A stretch of 64,000 nucleotides of DNA, from NCBI GenBank assembly GCA_016717655.1, contig JADKFC010000001.1, positions 62,001-126,000 of the forward strand, read 5' to 3'. How positions within the stretch are numbered: position 1 is the first letter of the stretch; each line of letters begins with the position of its first letter. The notes under the pieces were generated by a model. That model ran no database searches and had not been told where the DNA came from. It saw only the letters and a program-made list of their open reading frames with translations. Of the stretch, positions 32,489 to 42,491 are shown piece by piece. The position numbers and the translations under genes were made by a program. This DNA comes from Saprospiraceae bacterium. GTDB taxonomy: Bacteria > Bacteroidota > Bacteroidia > Chitinophagales > Saprospiraceae.

Positions 32489-33613
32489 TCATTTCTGCAT
32501 TTCTTGCATTAAATGACTGCCAAGGTTGATGCTCAAATCCGTAATATACCAGGTACCGGCATCTTGCTGAACCACCATTCTGGAAAACTTAGTTTTGTCT
32601 TTGTTCCACCATTCAATGCTATTGGCGCTGCTTTCTTTGATCATCAGGGTTGAGCAGTATTGCTGTTTGTAGGTTGAGTAATTATTGGTGAGTGCAGTTT
32701 TAATCTTATCCAACAGACCAGCTGCAAAAGGGTGAAGAACATACCTGCATTGTTTTTTGGAAGCGGGGGTTAGCATTAAAAACATTTTTTCAGCCTTACC
32801 TGCATCACCTTCCATAAGCAATTTATTGATCCACATAGCCATATCTTTGGTAGAGGTGTATTGGGGAATGCTCACCTCGGGAAGGCTGTTAAATTTTTGA
32901 TCATTGATTTTTTGCATCCCTTTTTCAAGCAAAGTTTTTTCACCGTTGTATTTTTTAGTTCCCAGTTTTTCAATCTTTCTAGGATCCGAGGCAGCATCAG
33001 GGGTCATGAGTGAGGCCTCGCTCCAGCTGTTTTGTCCATCCTTTTTATACAAGCGCAATTCAAAAGGTACCCTCATTTGTTCTTGTTCAAAATCGCTTTT
33101 TTTCTGCCAATAGACATAAGTTGCCTTTATGGATACAGATTGAAAGGTATGCCAAACGGGCAACGAATTATCAATGTCATAGGAAACAATATCAATGATC
33201 TGATTAGCCCTGCTGCCAAGAGCAAGATCTGGTAAGGAGGATATAAATTTTTTGATTTCTGCCACATCGGGTGACTTTAATCCAAGGTATTCACCACTGG
33301 CCGTATTGTATTTTTTGAAATGATATTTGTTTCCATTGACTGTATAAACAGCGGCTCCTTTCATCAACCTGGTTACACCGGCCATCTCGGTTCTGAGTAT
33401 CGTATTTACCGGAGTACGGTGGTATTGAATCCAAACCCCATTTTCAAATTCTTTGGTGATACCTCCCTTACCCGTAATTTTTACTTCTATACAATTGCCC
33501 CCCATTTCTTTTTTAACATCGGCCTGGATTTGACTAACACCCGGCTGGCCCGAAAGAACACCAGATGCAAGGAGAGCAGAAAGAAAAACAAGATAGAACA
33601 ATGGCGTTTTCAT
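32489..33613 (-). CDS. Secreted protein of unknown function
   Basis: 374 residues with a signal peptide (MKTPLFYLVFLSALLASGVL...SGQ). Predicted mixed alpha/beta. The C-terminal third (SKKQCRYVLHPFAAGLLDKI and onward to WYITDLSINLG) has a cystatin/NTF2-like look, but I cannot assign a family. Isolated gene on the minus strand with AT-rich or repeat-filled flanks. Confidence 0.6.
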   Translation of the reverse strand: MKTPLFYLVFLSALLASGVLSGQPGVSQIQADVKKEMGGNCIEVKITGKGGITKEFENGVWIQYHRTPVNTILRTEMAGVTRLMKGAAVYTVNGNKYHFKKYNTASGEYLGLKSPDVAEIKKFISSLPDLALGSRANQIIDIVSYDIDNSLPVWHTFQSVSIKATYVYWQKKSDFEQEQMRVPFELRLYKKDGQNSWSEASLMTPDAASDPRKIEKLGTKKYNGEKTLLEKGMQKINDQKFNSLPEVSIPQYTSTKDMAMWINKLLMEGDAGKAEKMFLMLTPASKKQCRYVLHPFAAGLLDKIKTALTNNYSTYKQQYCSTLMIKESSANSIEWWNKDKTKFSRMVVQQDAGTWYITDLSINLGSHLMQEMQK

Positions 33614-33737
33614 ACATTAATTGATTTAAACCGAGCCACAAATGTATAAAAGGTCGATTTCTTTCTTTTCAATGATTACAAAAATTTCGTATTTTTAAAA
33701 ACAGGAACCGAGACATCTTCACCTATTCATATGGTGC

Positions 33738-33763
33738 CCCTACAACAGTAAACTGATGTAGGG
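33738..33763. repeat. REP-like hairpin CCCTACA..TGTAGGG
   Basis: CCCTACA (33738-33744) pairs with TGTAGGG (33757-33763) around a 12-base loop. The CCCTA/TAGGG ends resemble the hairpins at 44673-44708, 46825-46853 and 46967-47001. Confidence 0.35.
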
Positions 33764-33844
33764 ACTAAGTTCATATCCTATGGATCGACGTTAATAGGAG
33801 CGAATTGCCAAATAAGGAAAATGAGGAAAGCCCCTTCCATAATT

Positions 33845-34108
33845 CAACACTAAACGCAGCACCAAATTTCGAAGATTTAGCACAGCGTCACATTTCGAAC
33901 ATTTTAGCGCAGCGTTACCATTTAGCGAAGTGCAGCGCAGCGTCACATTTCGAACATTTAGCACAGCGTTACATTTAGAACATTTAGCGATGCGTCACAT
34001 TTCGAACATTTAGCGAAGCGTTACATTTAGAACATTTAGCGATGCGTCACATTTCGAACATTTAGCGAAGCGTTACCATTTAGCGCAGCGAAGCGCAGCA
34101 TCATCAAG
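33845..34108. repeat. Tandem array with ~26-base units (CATTTCGAACATTTAGCG...)
   Basis: Alternating units of the type GCGTCACATTTCGAACATTTA and GCGTTACATTTAGAACATTTA joined by GCGAAGC or GCGATGC. Repeated about eight to ten times, with the last copies nearest the stop of the GDYXXLXY gene. It makes up most of the 496-base gap 33614-34109. Confidence 0.8.
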
Positions 34109-34109
34109 C

Positions 34110-34598
34110 TCATTCAATCCTCCTCTTCAGCTCATCATACAATCCTACCAGCACACTGTTGCCATCTTCATCTACCCTAATACCGCCGTATTTGGCTTTT
34201 TGGTATTTTTCAGCCTGACCTTCTTGAAAGAAGTAGGATTCGGCACCGATATGGACGTTCCACTGATCTGCATAGTTGTATTTGATGACTTGCTCACCCG
34301 GTGCCAGGGGACTTTTTTCGTTTTGAAAGCGTTGCTTTTGAGCGACACCGCTTGCATCTTGTTTCACCACGCAGTAGCCCTGTTTGGCAAGGGAATCAGA
34401 TTTGAGGCCTTCGGATATTTTGTATCGTAGCGACATATAATCGCCCTGCATCAGAGAGCGGGGATCAACTGGAGCCAGCTCGAGCAGAATGAGTTTGCCG
34501 TTTTTCAATAAGTCTTCTTTTGAAATGATTGACCCATTGAAATAAACCAAAAGAAGAATCAGATTGATCAGGATGATCCACCATTTAATGTTTTTCAT
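34110..34598 (-). CDS. GDYXXLXY-domain membrane-anchored protein
   Basis: 162 residues from the start at 34598 (MKNIKWWIILINLILLLVYF), one N-terminal membrane helix then a periplasmic domain. The name-giving motif is present as GDYMSLRY (in DPRSLMQGDYMSLRYKI). The GDYXXLXY family is regularly encoded after DUF2157 and DUF4401 genes, exactly the order here. It overlaps the DUF4401 gene by 14 bases. Function of the set is unknown. Confidence 0.88.
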   Translation of the reverse strand: MKNIKWWIILINLILLLVYFNGSIISKEDLLKNGKLILLELAPVDPRSLMQGDYMSLRYKISEGLKSDSLAKQGYCVVKQDASGVAQKQRFQNEKSPLAPGEQVIKYNYADQWNVHIGAESYFFQEGQAEKYQKAKYGGIRVDEDGNSVLVGLYDELKRRIE

Positions 34599-35658
34599 CG
34601 GTTGATAAATTTTTATGGGTGACAAAATACAGGGCTAAAAAGAGCAGGCCGGACAACATCATCAGAATAGATTTGACCAAAAGTGTAAAGTGCAAATCGT
34701 AGTAGTATTGGCTGAGGGCATAAATAAAGGAGATGACACCTATGGCAAAGCCTGTTTTGTAGTTGACCCTGAAACTCAACAAAAGAATGAGCAACGAGCC
34801 AGTGATGGCCGGTGATAATAGGGTAGGAGCGAGCAGTAAGATGGCTGTCCCATAAATGAGGTTTTTTTGAGGCGTTTTTTCTATGCCCATTGCCTTAAAC
34901 ACAGATTCAAAGGTGTAGAGAATGCCAGTTATCATAACTAAGGATGAAACCCAAACCAACTCTGGTGTAAAAGGAAACATGCCTCCTCTGGAAAGTATGA
35001 ACAGGCAGGTCAACAATGAGATCACCATGCCTATGCGCAGGGGAGGGTATAGGGAGATATACTTTTTATACTCGGTAATGAGGTAGGCTTCTTTTTGAAA
35101 AATCATTAATAAGGCTACTGTTAAAAGCAATATCAGAAAGTGGATGAGGTCATATGTTTCATTTGACATGATCAACGTAAGGAGGCAGCCATTGATCACC
35201 ATAATGGAAATAAATGCGTATACATAATTTTGAACCCAGACCAGGCAGGCCAGGGAGAGAAGGATAAAGATGATCAGTATCAGATTAAAATCTACCTCCA
35301 TTTGAGTCAGGCCAAAGGCCATGAGTAGCAGGCTGATCAAAAAGGCAGAAATACTGGCGGTATCGATCAGGATGGTGTCAAAGGCTTTGTTGAGCCAAAC
35401 AGATAGCCCAAGTAGCAATGCACCTGTTATGACAAGTGCAACACTTGAATCGTATAGACCGGCCATAAATAAAAACCCGATAAAGGTCAGACTCGCTAGA
35501 ATACCGCCAAACACCGATAGGACTTTGATGGCCATTGAATGATGGTTGTTTTCCTTGCTATATTCGGCTTGTATTTTTTCTTCATCCATTACCAGGCCTT
35601 CCATTCCGGCAGAATTAAGTTGGTCCAGCATGGCGGTGATGTTTTCTCTATTGATCAT
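34585..35658 (-). CDS. DUF4401 multi-pass membrane protein
   Basis: 357 residues: a short soluble N-terminus (ENITAMLDQLNSAGMEGLVM) then about ten transmembrane helices. It sits between DUF2157 and GDYXXLXY genes with overlaps on both sides (11 and 14 bases), so the three form one translational unit. Assignment to DUF4401 rests on topology and gene order. Inner-membrane, role unknown. Confidence 0.82.
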   Translation of the reverse strand: MINRENITAMLDQLNSAGMEGLVMDEEKIQAEYSKENNHHSMAIKVLSVFGGILASLTFIGFLFMAGLYDSSVALVITGALLLGLSVWLNKAFDTILIDTASISAFLISLLLMAFGLTQMEVDFNLILIIFILLSLACLVWVQNYVYAFISIMVINGCLLTLIMSNETYDLIHFLILLLTVALLMIFQKEAYLITEYKKYISLYPPLRIGMVISLLTCLFILSRGGMFPFTPELVWVSSLVMITGILYTFESVFKAMGIEKTPQKNLIYGTAILLLAPTLLSPAITGSLLILLLSFRVNYKTGFAIGVISFIYALSQYYYDLHFTLLVKSILMMLSGLLFLALYFVTHKNLSTDEKH

Positions 35659-36597
35659 GGTTCCATTTCTTTTTTAGGTCCAATAATACTTTAATGACGA
35701 CCGATATGCTGATCACATTAAACAGCGAAACGAGTAGAAACATGCCCGCACCATTTGAAATATCAACCAACTGTACCGATACGATAACAATCAGACTAAA
35801 GGCTATGATGGCGGGGTAAAAAATATTTCGGGTCATACTACCATATCGAAGCCCCAGCGTGTAAAGGCCGGCGGAGATCATGATCAAAATACTGAACGAC
35901 GACCTAAAGTCATCATCTACTATGCCCATGGATATTCCAACGGTAGCAAAGGCTACGGCGGCCAATGCCAGGGTGTATAAAAACCACTTTGGCATCTCTT
36001 CTTTTTGGGTCAGTTTAGGCAGGGTGATGGCCAGGATAAGGGCTAAGGCATTAAAAACAAAAAGTAGGGTCACAATAAAAAATTTCATCCCAATCTCTTG
36101 CTACCTGCTGTATACAAAACAAAAGTTGTATTGACGAGAGTCAGGAAAAGCAGCCACAATGGGGCAAAGTTGAAAACCACTACCCACAACACTACAAACA
36201 GGGTCCAGGCCAGGAAAAAGTCATAAGCATTGGCACCCGTTTGATAGATTTGACCAAACACCGCAAATAATACTCCGACCAACATGGCTGCGCCGGTGAG
36301 TACCATATTTCTGATTAGTGAGGGGAACTTTGGCATCAGGGCAATGACCGTAGTGGCGATTAAAAGCAATTCGGTCAGTCCCAATTTTACAAACTTTGGC
36401 AGATCATCCCAGTTGTAGGCAAAAAAGAAAACGATGCCGGCCACGGTGAAGCCAAGCCCGAGGGTAATAAAGGCCAGGTTTAAAAATTTTTGCCAGTCTT
36501 TTTTCTGCTGATAAATATGGCCATTTAGTAGCTGATCTGTCTGGGAAGTTGTCAGATTGCTATGGCTTACGATTTTATAAAGGTCATCCCTATCCAT
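35648..36597 (-). CDS. DUF2157 membrane protein (probable one-base frame break)
   Basis: Two frames, 36597-36085 and 36088-35648, meet at GGGATGA. Read as one protein with one extra G (run at 36089-36091) the product is 316 residues, a usual DUF2157 length: a soluble N-terminus (SHSNLTTSQTDQLLNG), then helices including FTVAGIVFFFAYNWDDLPKF and GVLFAVFGQIYQTGANAYDF, both DUF2157 hallmarks, continuing into FFIVTLLFVFNALALILAI. The alternative is two proteins with an ATGA overlap, which is also common in operons. I favour one gene because the first part ends inside the expected helical bundle. Confidence 0.75.
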
Positions 36598-36822
36598 GGT
36601 TATTGGCTTTGGTATTTCATTAAGAAGATTTTGGATTCAACTTTACTTATGGTTTCATTTATAACTACAAAATACAACGCAAAATTTGAAAAACAGGATA
36701 TAATTAACATCTGCCATATATTCTGCAATTTCTGATATAAAACCAAAAATAAAAATTTGTTTACTATGTTGTTTCGTGAGGTTAGCAATATATTATTTTG
36801 GTTAACCTGGTTTTGCTTCTGT

Positions 36823-37492
36823 TTAGGGATTTTTGCTCTTCACAAAAACGACACCATTTCTTTCAAATTTTTGCAGCTCTTTGTCGTTTGGGTCTTTTTG
36901 ATATTCCAATAAAACATCCATGTAATTGCTCAGGCAATTGTCTGTCATCCTGCCTCCGGGTTGTAGCGATTCAAGGGTGATGAAATAATGGTTATCAGAA
37001 TTTTGGGGAAAGGGCATTTTAAATCGGGCATGCTCAAAAACCTCTACTTGCAGGTATTTTGGAAAGGTATCAGGAGTCAGCAGTGCATAGCCGGCCAGAT
37101 CTGTAGATCTTAATCCGATGAGGCTGCCCAGACTATCTATAAAGAGGATATTGGCATTGACGATGGGTTCCTTATAGATTTGGTTGCTCACATGTACGTA
37201 TATATTTTCCTCGTAGCTGTCATTTTCACGAGCCAATACACTCCCTCCATAGTAGTGATACGGAACCTTACTTTTGTCCTTGCACAGAAATTGTATTTGA
37301 GTGTCTTTGACTTCATATTTTCCCCACACTAAAACTGCCATTGTAAGAATTTTCTTCGTACTTATAGTTGCTTTTGTAAAGGGTGTATTTGGAAGAGCCC
37401 AATGCATCAGTATGTGTAAATACAAGCTTGTTGCATCCGCTGACCATGAGCCAGACCCAAAATAGACCGATGCAAGTTAGCTTTTGAATCAT
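36823..37492 (-). CDS. Lipoprotein of unknown function (one frame break)
   Basis: The start at 37492 gives a lipoprotein signal (MIQKLTCIGLFWVWLMVSGC, lipobox VSGC). That frame stops at TGA just after FSVGKI. The other frame continues GKYEVKDTQIQFLCKDKSKV to the end. The change falls at an adjoining A/G run pair (37318-37325 on the plus strand, TTTTCCCC), where one base too many is present. Joined product about 222 residues. Residues about 85-150 look like a carboxypeptidase-regulatory or Ig-like fold (IYKEPIVNANILFIDSLG, LRSTDLAGYALLTPDTFPKY). No family recognised. Confidence 0.6.
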
Positions 37493-37667
37493 GTTTTTAA
37501 GATGGATGCAACATATTGAATGATAAGCCTTTTATAAAGATAACCCATATCCTGAATAGCGCAACCCCTCTTACCCCTCAATTGAGATTATTTTTGCAGA
37601 AATAGGGCCTTTCTTTGGGATGTTATTTTGCTCGTGGTAGAAATTGCAATACTATGAACTTTATTTG

Positions 37668-38279
37668 TCAGTTGTACCAATGGCTGTTAGCCCCAATTTG
37701 TTCCCAACGACTTCGACCAGTTTTTTTAAACATGAGGGTGTGCTGGCTGTAAATAGATCTATCCACCTTACCTAAAAATAAATATTTATGGTAAGCCGTG
37801 ATCTGAAGGAAGGCATATCTTTTACAGCTGGTGTAAACCGGGTCACTTACATAAAAGGTATATCCAAAATCTTGGTTACTACTTTTAGAAAGATAGTTTG
37901 AACCATACAGTTTTATCTTTCTTGGTACTAATTTTATGGACTGCTCCCTTAATCTCCATTTTTCAGCTGCTTTCACCAGGGTGTCTAATTTTTGATCATA
38001 AAAAATATAATTGTGACAACCAGGATGAAATTCACCTTGCGCCTGATTTTTTAGGCAATCCTCTAATGTTACATTGGGGTCAAAAAAGTAAAAAGTGTTG
38101 TCTGACCAAATCTCAGTAGTGTCACATATGATAAATGGGTTGGGGAGTTGTCCACCTCCAATTGTTAAAACTTTAAAATTGTTAAGGTTTGCAAAACCAA
38201 GATCATACAATGTTTTACCTGAATTGCAGGCAACCATTCCAATGAATAAAGGTGCGATTAAACACACCAGTATTTGCAT
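37668..38279 (-). CDS. Lipoprotein of unknown function
   Basis: 203 residues from the ATG at 38279 (MQILVCLIAPLFIGMVACNS), with lipobox MVAC. The mature part is rich in aromatic residues and cysteines, with no family I recognise. Follows (on the minus strand) no closely spaced gene; the other unknown lipoprotein lies about 175 bases downstream. Confidence 0.65.
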   Translation of the reverse strand: MQILVCLIAPLFIGMVACNSGKTLYDLGFANLNNFKVLTIGGGQLPNPFIICDTTEIWSDNTFYFFDPNVTLEDCLKNQAQGEFHPGCHNYIFYDQKLDTLVKAAEKWRLREQSIKLVPRKIKLYGSNYLSKSSNQDFGYTFYVSDPVYTSCKRYAFLQITAYHKYLFLGKVDRSIYSQHTLMFKKTGRSRWEQIGANSHWYN

Positions 38280-38641
38280 TTTGGACCTATACAAAGGCAA
38301 GTGGTTGATAAATTATTTGATGATCTGCAATATAAGCAGAAACTTAGATTTCAAAGTGTTAATGGTGAATTTTCAGATGGAGAAGTTACACACTTGATGC
38401 ACATACAACACAATGGGTGAAATCAATTATGCGTATGGACAGATGTAAAATTCTTGGTTTTTGCTTCCTCCTTATATTGGGGTGGTTCAAAATATTGTAT
38501 TGTATAAAATTTAAAGTTTTATTTTTTATTTTATATTGTTTCAATTTTTACTGGACAAACAGAATTATTGTTTGGTGTTCTAAATAGCATTTTCCCATTG
38601 CTAATAGCTTCCGGTTTTTTTATAAGAAGCCATGCCGACAA
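38280..38641. other. Intergenic, 362 bases
   Basis: AT-rich divergent region between the lipoprotein (-) and the carboxypeptidase-regulatory-domain gene (+). It contains T-rich and A-rich tracts at 38500-38560 but no gene, hairpin or repeat that I can support. Confidence 0.5.
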
Positions 38642-40425
38642 ATGTTTCATTCTCCGGTATGTACTACATTATTACCACTATCTTGTAAATTCAAATTTGT
38701 CATAAGTATTGTGAAATTGTCTAATTGGGTTCGGACTATTGTCCTTTGCATAATATTTTCAATCGTGGCTCATTTCTATTGCGGAGCTCAAGACCGCATT
38801 TCATCAAGGGTGGTCGATGCCATCACCCAGGAAGGCCTTTCTTTTGCACACGTGGCTTTTAAAAGTAAAGAGGGTGGCACCATCACCAATGAAGCAGGCC
38901 ACTTTGAATTGAATTGCACACAGGGTGATACCCTCATTTTTAGTTACCTGGGATATTTTTCGATGGTGCTGTCAGTTGATGAAGTAAAAAAGGGTTCAAA
39001 GATTTTGCTCAATCCGGATACCCAGCTTATTGAAGATGTAGTGGTTTATGCAGACGATGACTACCTCTACGAATGGTTGACGCAATGCAGGTCAAGGTTG
39101 AAAGAGGAAAACAAGCCCAGTCCCTCAAAAGCCTATCTGGTGGTAGAGACCATCTGCAACGGACAGCCTGTTGAGTTTTTGGAAGCCTATTACAACGCCA
39201 TCCTGGGTATGGACGGCATCCGTGATTTGGGCTTCAAAAACGGCCGGTCATATCTGGCACCCCATAATTATGGGGGTTATTTTTTTAATTTTGATTTCAG
39301 CCACTCCCTGTCACTCTATTCATTGCTCGACGGGCAGGGCCTTTTTCCAGAAAACCCGCTGCAGTTTGGAAAGAGTAAGATGAAAAAAAATTCCGACTGG
39401 AGCGGGGGCCTAACCGGGGTACACTCACTACCATTCGATTTTATCCGCGCAAGGAAGAAGGAGAGTTGTTCAGTGGAGAAATCATTTTTAACAAGGAAAA
39501 ATTTGAAATAATTGACATTTGGCTTTTAGCACCACCCCAGGGGCAGCGCGTTTTTAAAGCATTTGGCGATAGTGTATTGGACAGCCTGCATTACAGTGCC
39601 ACTTTTCATTTTACCAGTTCGGCTCTTAGTCACATCAGCATCGATTACAAAGCAGGCATGACCAGCAGGCACCATCTATTGGATTCATTAGCAGAAAGAG
39701 AAGTTAAGCTCAACATCGCTTCCCATGCTGTTTTGCACTTATACGACCACGGCCATCGGTTTTTGTCGCCGTTTTTTGACTACAGAGCAGGTTTAAGTGA
39801 TTACCGACTATTTGTAGTACCACCGGCCGATAGTGCGGTTTGGTCTTGCTTGCGATATGATAATCATATTAGGCTTAGCCCCCGCCAGGATTCTTTGAAG
39901 GCTTGGATGATGGCCAATGGCCAGCCCTTTTCCGATACCCTGGGCAATGGTAAAATGCATTTTGAAAGCAACTACACTTCATGGTCGCCCACCAACCGAC
40001 TCCGGATCAAAAAAATGAATAAGATTGTTGAGGAGAATGGCTTCCGTCGTTTCCAGACCGAAGAACCCTTCCTTACCGACCGACTCAAACTCACCATTCA
40101 GCTTTATCTGGATATAAATGACACCGGAGACAGCCTCTACTTCACCACCCGCACCCTGCTCGATACCTACCAATCGTACAACTATCTCGACCTCAACGAA
40201 GTCCTGGATGACTATGTCAATCTTTACTTCGACATCGGAGAGTTGTACCGCCGGAAGTTGGATCAGGAATTGAAAAGCGTAAAGGATATTACTGAGGTCA
40301 AAGAAATTTACCAGAAAGTCGTAAAAGAAATGTTAGCCGAACACCAGTTGTTTGAAAAAGATGCTTTTGGTGGATTCAATAGGAAAGCTTTGGAGAAGTG
40401 GAAGAAGAAGGTGATGGTAAGATGA
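38642..40425 (+). CDS. Secreted CarboxypepD_reg-like domain protein (one frame break)
   Basis: A membrane/signal segment (VRTIVLCIIFSIVAHFYCGAQ) begins about 30 codons in, so a GTG near 38711 may be the true start. After it comes a CarboxypepD_reg-like domain: SRVVDAITQEGLSFAHVAFK, ITNEAGHFELNC, DTLIFSYLGY. The rest is a large beta-rich region typical of such proteins in Bacteroidota. Frame 1 ends at 39511; frame 2 reads KKKFRLERGPNRGTLTTIRF, then YPRKEEGELFSGEIIF, to 40425. One A is missing from the A run at 39383-39390. Joined length about 594 residues. Probably outer-membrane or periplasmic; function unknown. Confidence 0.7.
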
Positions 40426-40435
40426 GGATGTGTGG

Positions 40436-40500
40436 TGCTGAGCGTATAGCGTTTAGCGCATAGCGTAGAGCGCTTGGCGCTTTGTGAATTGCGCATAGTA
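40436..40500. repeat. Short AGCG(T/C)ATAGCG repeat tract
   Basis: About eight irregular copies of GCGTATAGCG/GCGCATAGCG-type units lie between the previous stop and the Rhs fragment. They may mark the junction where the Rhs island begins. Confidence 0.5.
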
Positions 40501-40948
40501 TTTTAGACTAGTTGACCAATATTTTTTAAATTTACCAACAGTAATAGATTTTGGTGGAGGTAAAAAGATAGAAATGACCTATGATGCTGCTGGTGTAATG
40601 TTGACAAAGAAGGTGTATAATACTGGGGCAGTATTGGTTGAAAACCGCACTTACAACAATGGAATGGAGTTTGTGGCATACGGCGCAGGCAATCAAGTTT
40701 TGGAGCTGGTGCATCAAAGCCACGAATATTGCAAATCAGGTTGCGAGAGTAAGTTAGTATTCCAGTTTGGTCATTCTGATGCACCAGGCCATGTTGCAAT
40801 AATAGTTGCAAATGCAAGAGCTTTTAGGTACAGTGTTGGCACATCAGGTGGTGTTACAATAGCGAAAACTCTTTTTGGCTTCAGTACCAACACAAAATTT
40901 CTTCCTTCAGGGGCAAATTATGTTTACCGAAGATATACAGGCAAATGA
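40499..40948 (+). pseudogene. Displaced Rhs/YD-repeat tip with C-terminal domain
   Basis: The frame is open from 40499 without a start until ATG 40574. It opens inside an Rhs repeat: LNLPTVIDFGGGKKIEMTYD, AAGVMLTKKVYNTGAVL, NRTYNNGMEF. After 'GMEFVAYGAG' the sequence no longer looks like Rhs and carries its own C-terminal ~80 residues (HQSHEYCKSGC...GHSDAPGHVAIIVANARAF), the expected place for a polymorphic toxin domain. No known toxin motif recognised. Its stop overlaps the next gene by ATGA, like a toxin/immunity pair. A cut-off 5' end means it can act only if recombined onto a full Rhs protein. Confidence 0.6.
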
Positions 40949-41376
40949 AAAGGTATTTATATTTTATTCTAATTCTTTTAACTTTTTTTATATTTTACCG
41001 ATATCTTAACATTGATATATGTCAAACATCTAATAAATATAAAGTAATAGGAAACAATGATCAAGTAATTTCCTCAAATATAATTGTAAAAGGTGATCTT
41101 TTGAGAATGCAGATATTAGATAAAAAGTATTATTCCAATTTGAAACATCTACCATTCATTACTATATTTGAGAAGAAGGCTATTTTCCTTAATGAAGGAA
41201 ACCCAATTAAGCTGTTTAAAGATAATTATATCTTTTGGTCTGAATGTAAAAAACTTATATATATTAATTCAGTTTTTTCTAATAAGGACACTATTATTTT
41301 TACTGGCTTTAATTACGCAAATTTGAATCTGGGTGCCGAAAAGGATACTTTTAAAGTTTACAAAGTTTTTGATTAG
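40945..41376 (+). CDS. Small membrane-anchored protein, candidate immunity to the Rhs tip
   Basis: 143 residues with one N-terminal helix (YLYFILILLTFFIFYRYL) and a soluble remainder facing the periplasm or outside. It overlaps the Rhs tip by four bases (ATGA) and its base composition is strongly AT-rich, like the other island genes. No family recognised. The immunity role is inferred only from position, size and coupling. Ends in TAG. Confidence 0.5.
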   Translation: MKRYLYFILILLTFFIFYRYLNIDICQTSNKYKVIGNNDQVISSNIIVKGDLLRMQILDKKYYSNLKHLPFITIFEKKAIFLNEGNPIKLFKDNYIFWSECKKLIYINSVFSNKDTIIFTGFNYANLNLGAEKDTFKVYKVFD

Positions 41377-41536
41377 TTTTAATTTTTTTAGCTAAAAGTA
41401 GCTAAGGATAATAATCGTACATGGTTAAGAATTAGTCGAATTGTGAAAATTGTATTTCACTCTTTCTTCATAACCTATCAAACCTTATCAAGACCTGTCC
41501 CGCACTAATTGTGGGATCGATCCAAGGGCAGAGATT

Positions 41537-42469
41537 ATGGGCAATATGAGTCCATATTGTGCGATGAACAATAACCCTGTAAGTTACAGCGATCCGGAGG
41601 GGGATCTTCCTTTCCTGGCTGTGGTGGCAATTGGCGCAGCAACTGGGATTTTAAGTAACGGATTGGTAAATATTTCCTCTGATCGCAGTTTTTTTGATGG
41701 GGCTGGTAAGGCTGCATTGTGGGGTGGTATTGGAGCAGCGGCAAGTGCAGGAGTTGGTGCAGTTTTTGGAGCCTCTGGGGCTTTTGGTCATGAATTTTTG
41801 AGAGCTGGCGCACATGCTGTGACACAAGGAGGAATTGCTGTAGCCCAAGGTGGCAGTTTTTGGCAAGGAGCTGCTAGTGGAGGTATAGGCTCGGGTATAA
41901 GTTCGGGAATTGCTGCGTTGGGGGGCACAGCTGGTCATCAGATAGTAGGCGGAGGAATTGGTGGTGGCATTGGCTCCTCAATGAATGGAGGTAATTTTTG
42001 GCAGGGATTTGGTCAAGGTATTGCCGTGGGGGCGTTTAATCATGCGTTGCATAGTGGTTTGAATGGTAAGGAGTCTGGTGATCCGCCAACAAAGCTAGAG
42101 TTAAAAATTAGGATGTATGAAGATTACGCTGCAGGTAAATGCACTCAAATAGAGTATTTACACGCTTGTGATATTATAGATAATAATCCAGTCGGATTGC
42201 TTCAGAATGTTTGGGAGTTTCATAAATATGAGATAGCAGCAACAGCAGCAGGTATTGGTTTTACAAAGTTTGTTGGAACTGTTTGGAAAGCTGGAGGATG
42301 GACGCAGTGGTTGAATAAAGGCAATTGGTGGCGATATGGTCAAGGACCATATAAAGGCCAAATGGTAAAAAGAATAGCTTGGGGCTCACATCCCAAATAT
42401 ATAAACAACGTGCCAAAAATTTTGCGACCAATTAATAAATGGCTAAGAAACCTAGGTGGGGCATCATAA
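41537..42469 (+). CDS. Displaced Rhs core end plus C-terminal toxin-like domain
   Basis: Begins in the conserved Rhs core terminus: IDPRAEIMGNMSPYCAMNNN then PVSYSDPEGD (the DPxG end of the core). The Rhs reading extends upstream of ATG 41537 to about 41500. Residues about 25-170 are a Gly/Ala-rich linker (GIGSGISSGIAALGG, GGGIGGGIGSSMNGG) that in Rhs proteins joins core and tip. The last ~130 residues form a distinct domain ending WWRYGQGPYKGQMVKRIAWG, HPKYINNVPKILRP; no named toxin family recognised. A small acidic gene follows 22 bases later. Orphan tip that would need recombination with an intact Rhs gene. Confidence 0.75.
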   Translation: MGNMSPYCAMNNNPVSYSDPEGDLPFLAVVAIGAATGILSNGLVNISSDRSFFDGAGKAALWGGIGAAASAGVGAVFGASGAFGHEFLRAGAHAVTQGGIAVAQGGSFWQGAASGGIGSGISSGIAALGGTAGHQIVGGGIGGGIGSSMNGGNFWQGFGQGIAVGAFNHALHSGLNGKESGDPPTKLELKIRMYEDYAAGKCTQIEYLHACDIIDNNPVGLLQNVWEFHKYEIAATAAGIGFTKFVGTVWKAGGWTQWLNKGNWWRYGQGPYKGQMVKRIAWGSHPKYINNVPKILRPINKWLRNLGGAS

Positions 42470-42491
42470 TTTTTAATATAAAGTTATTTAA

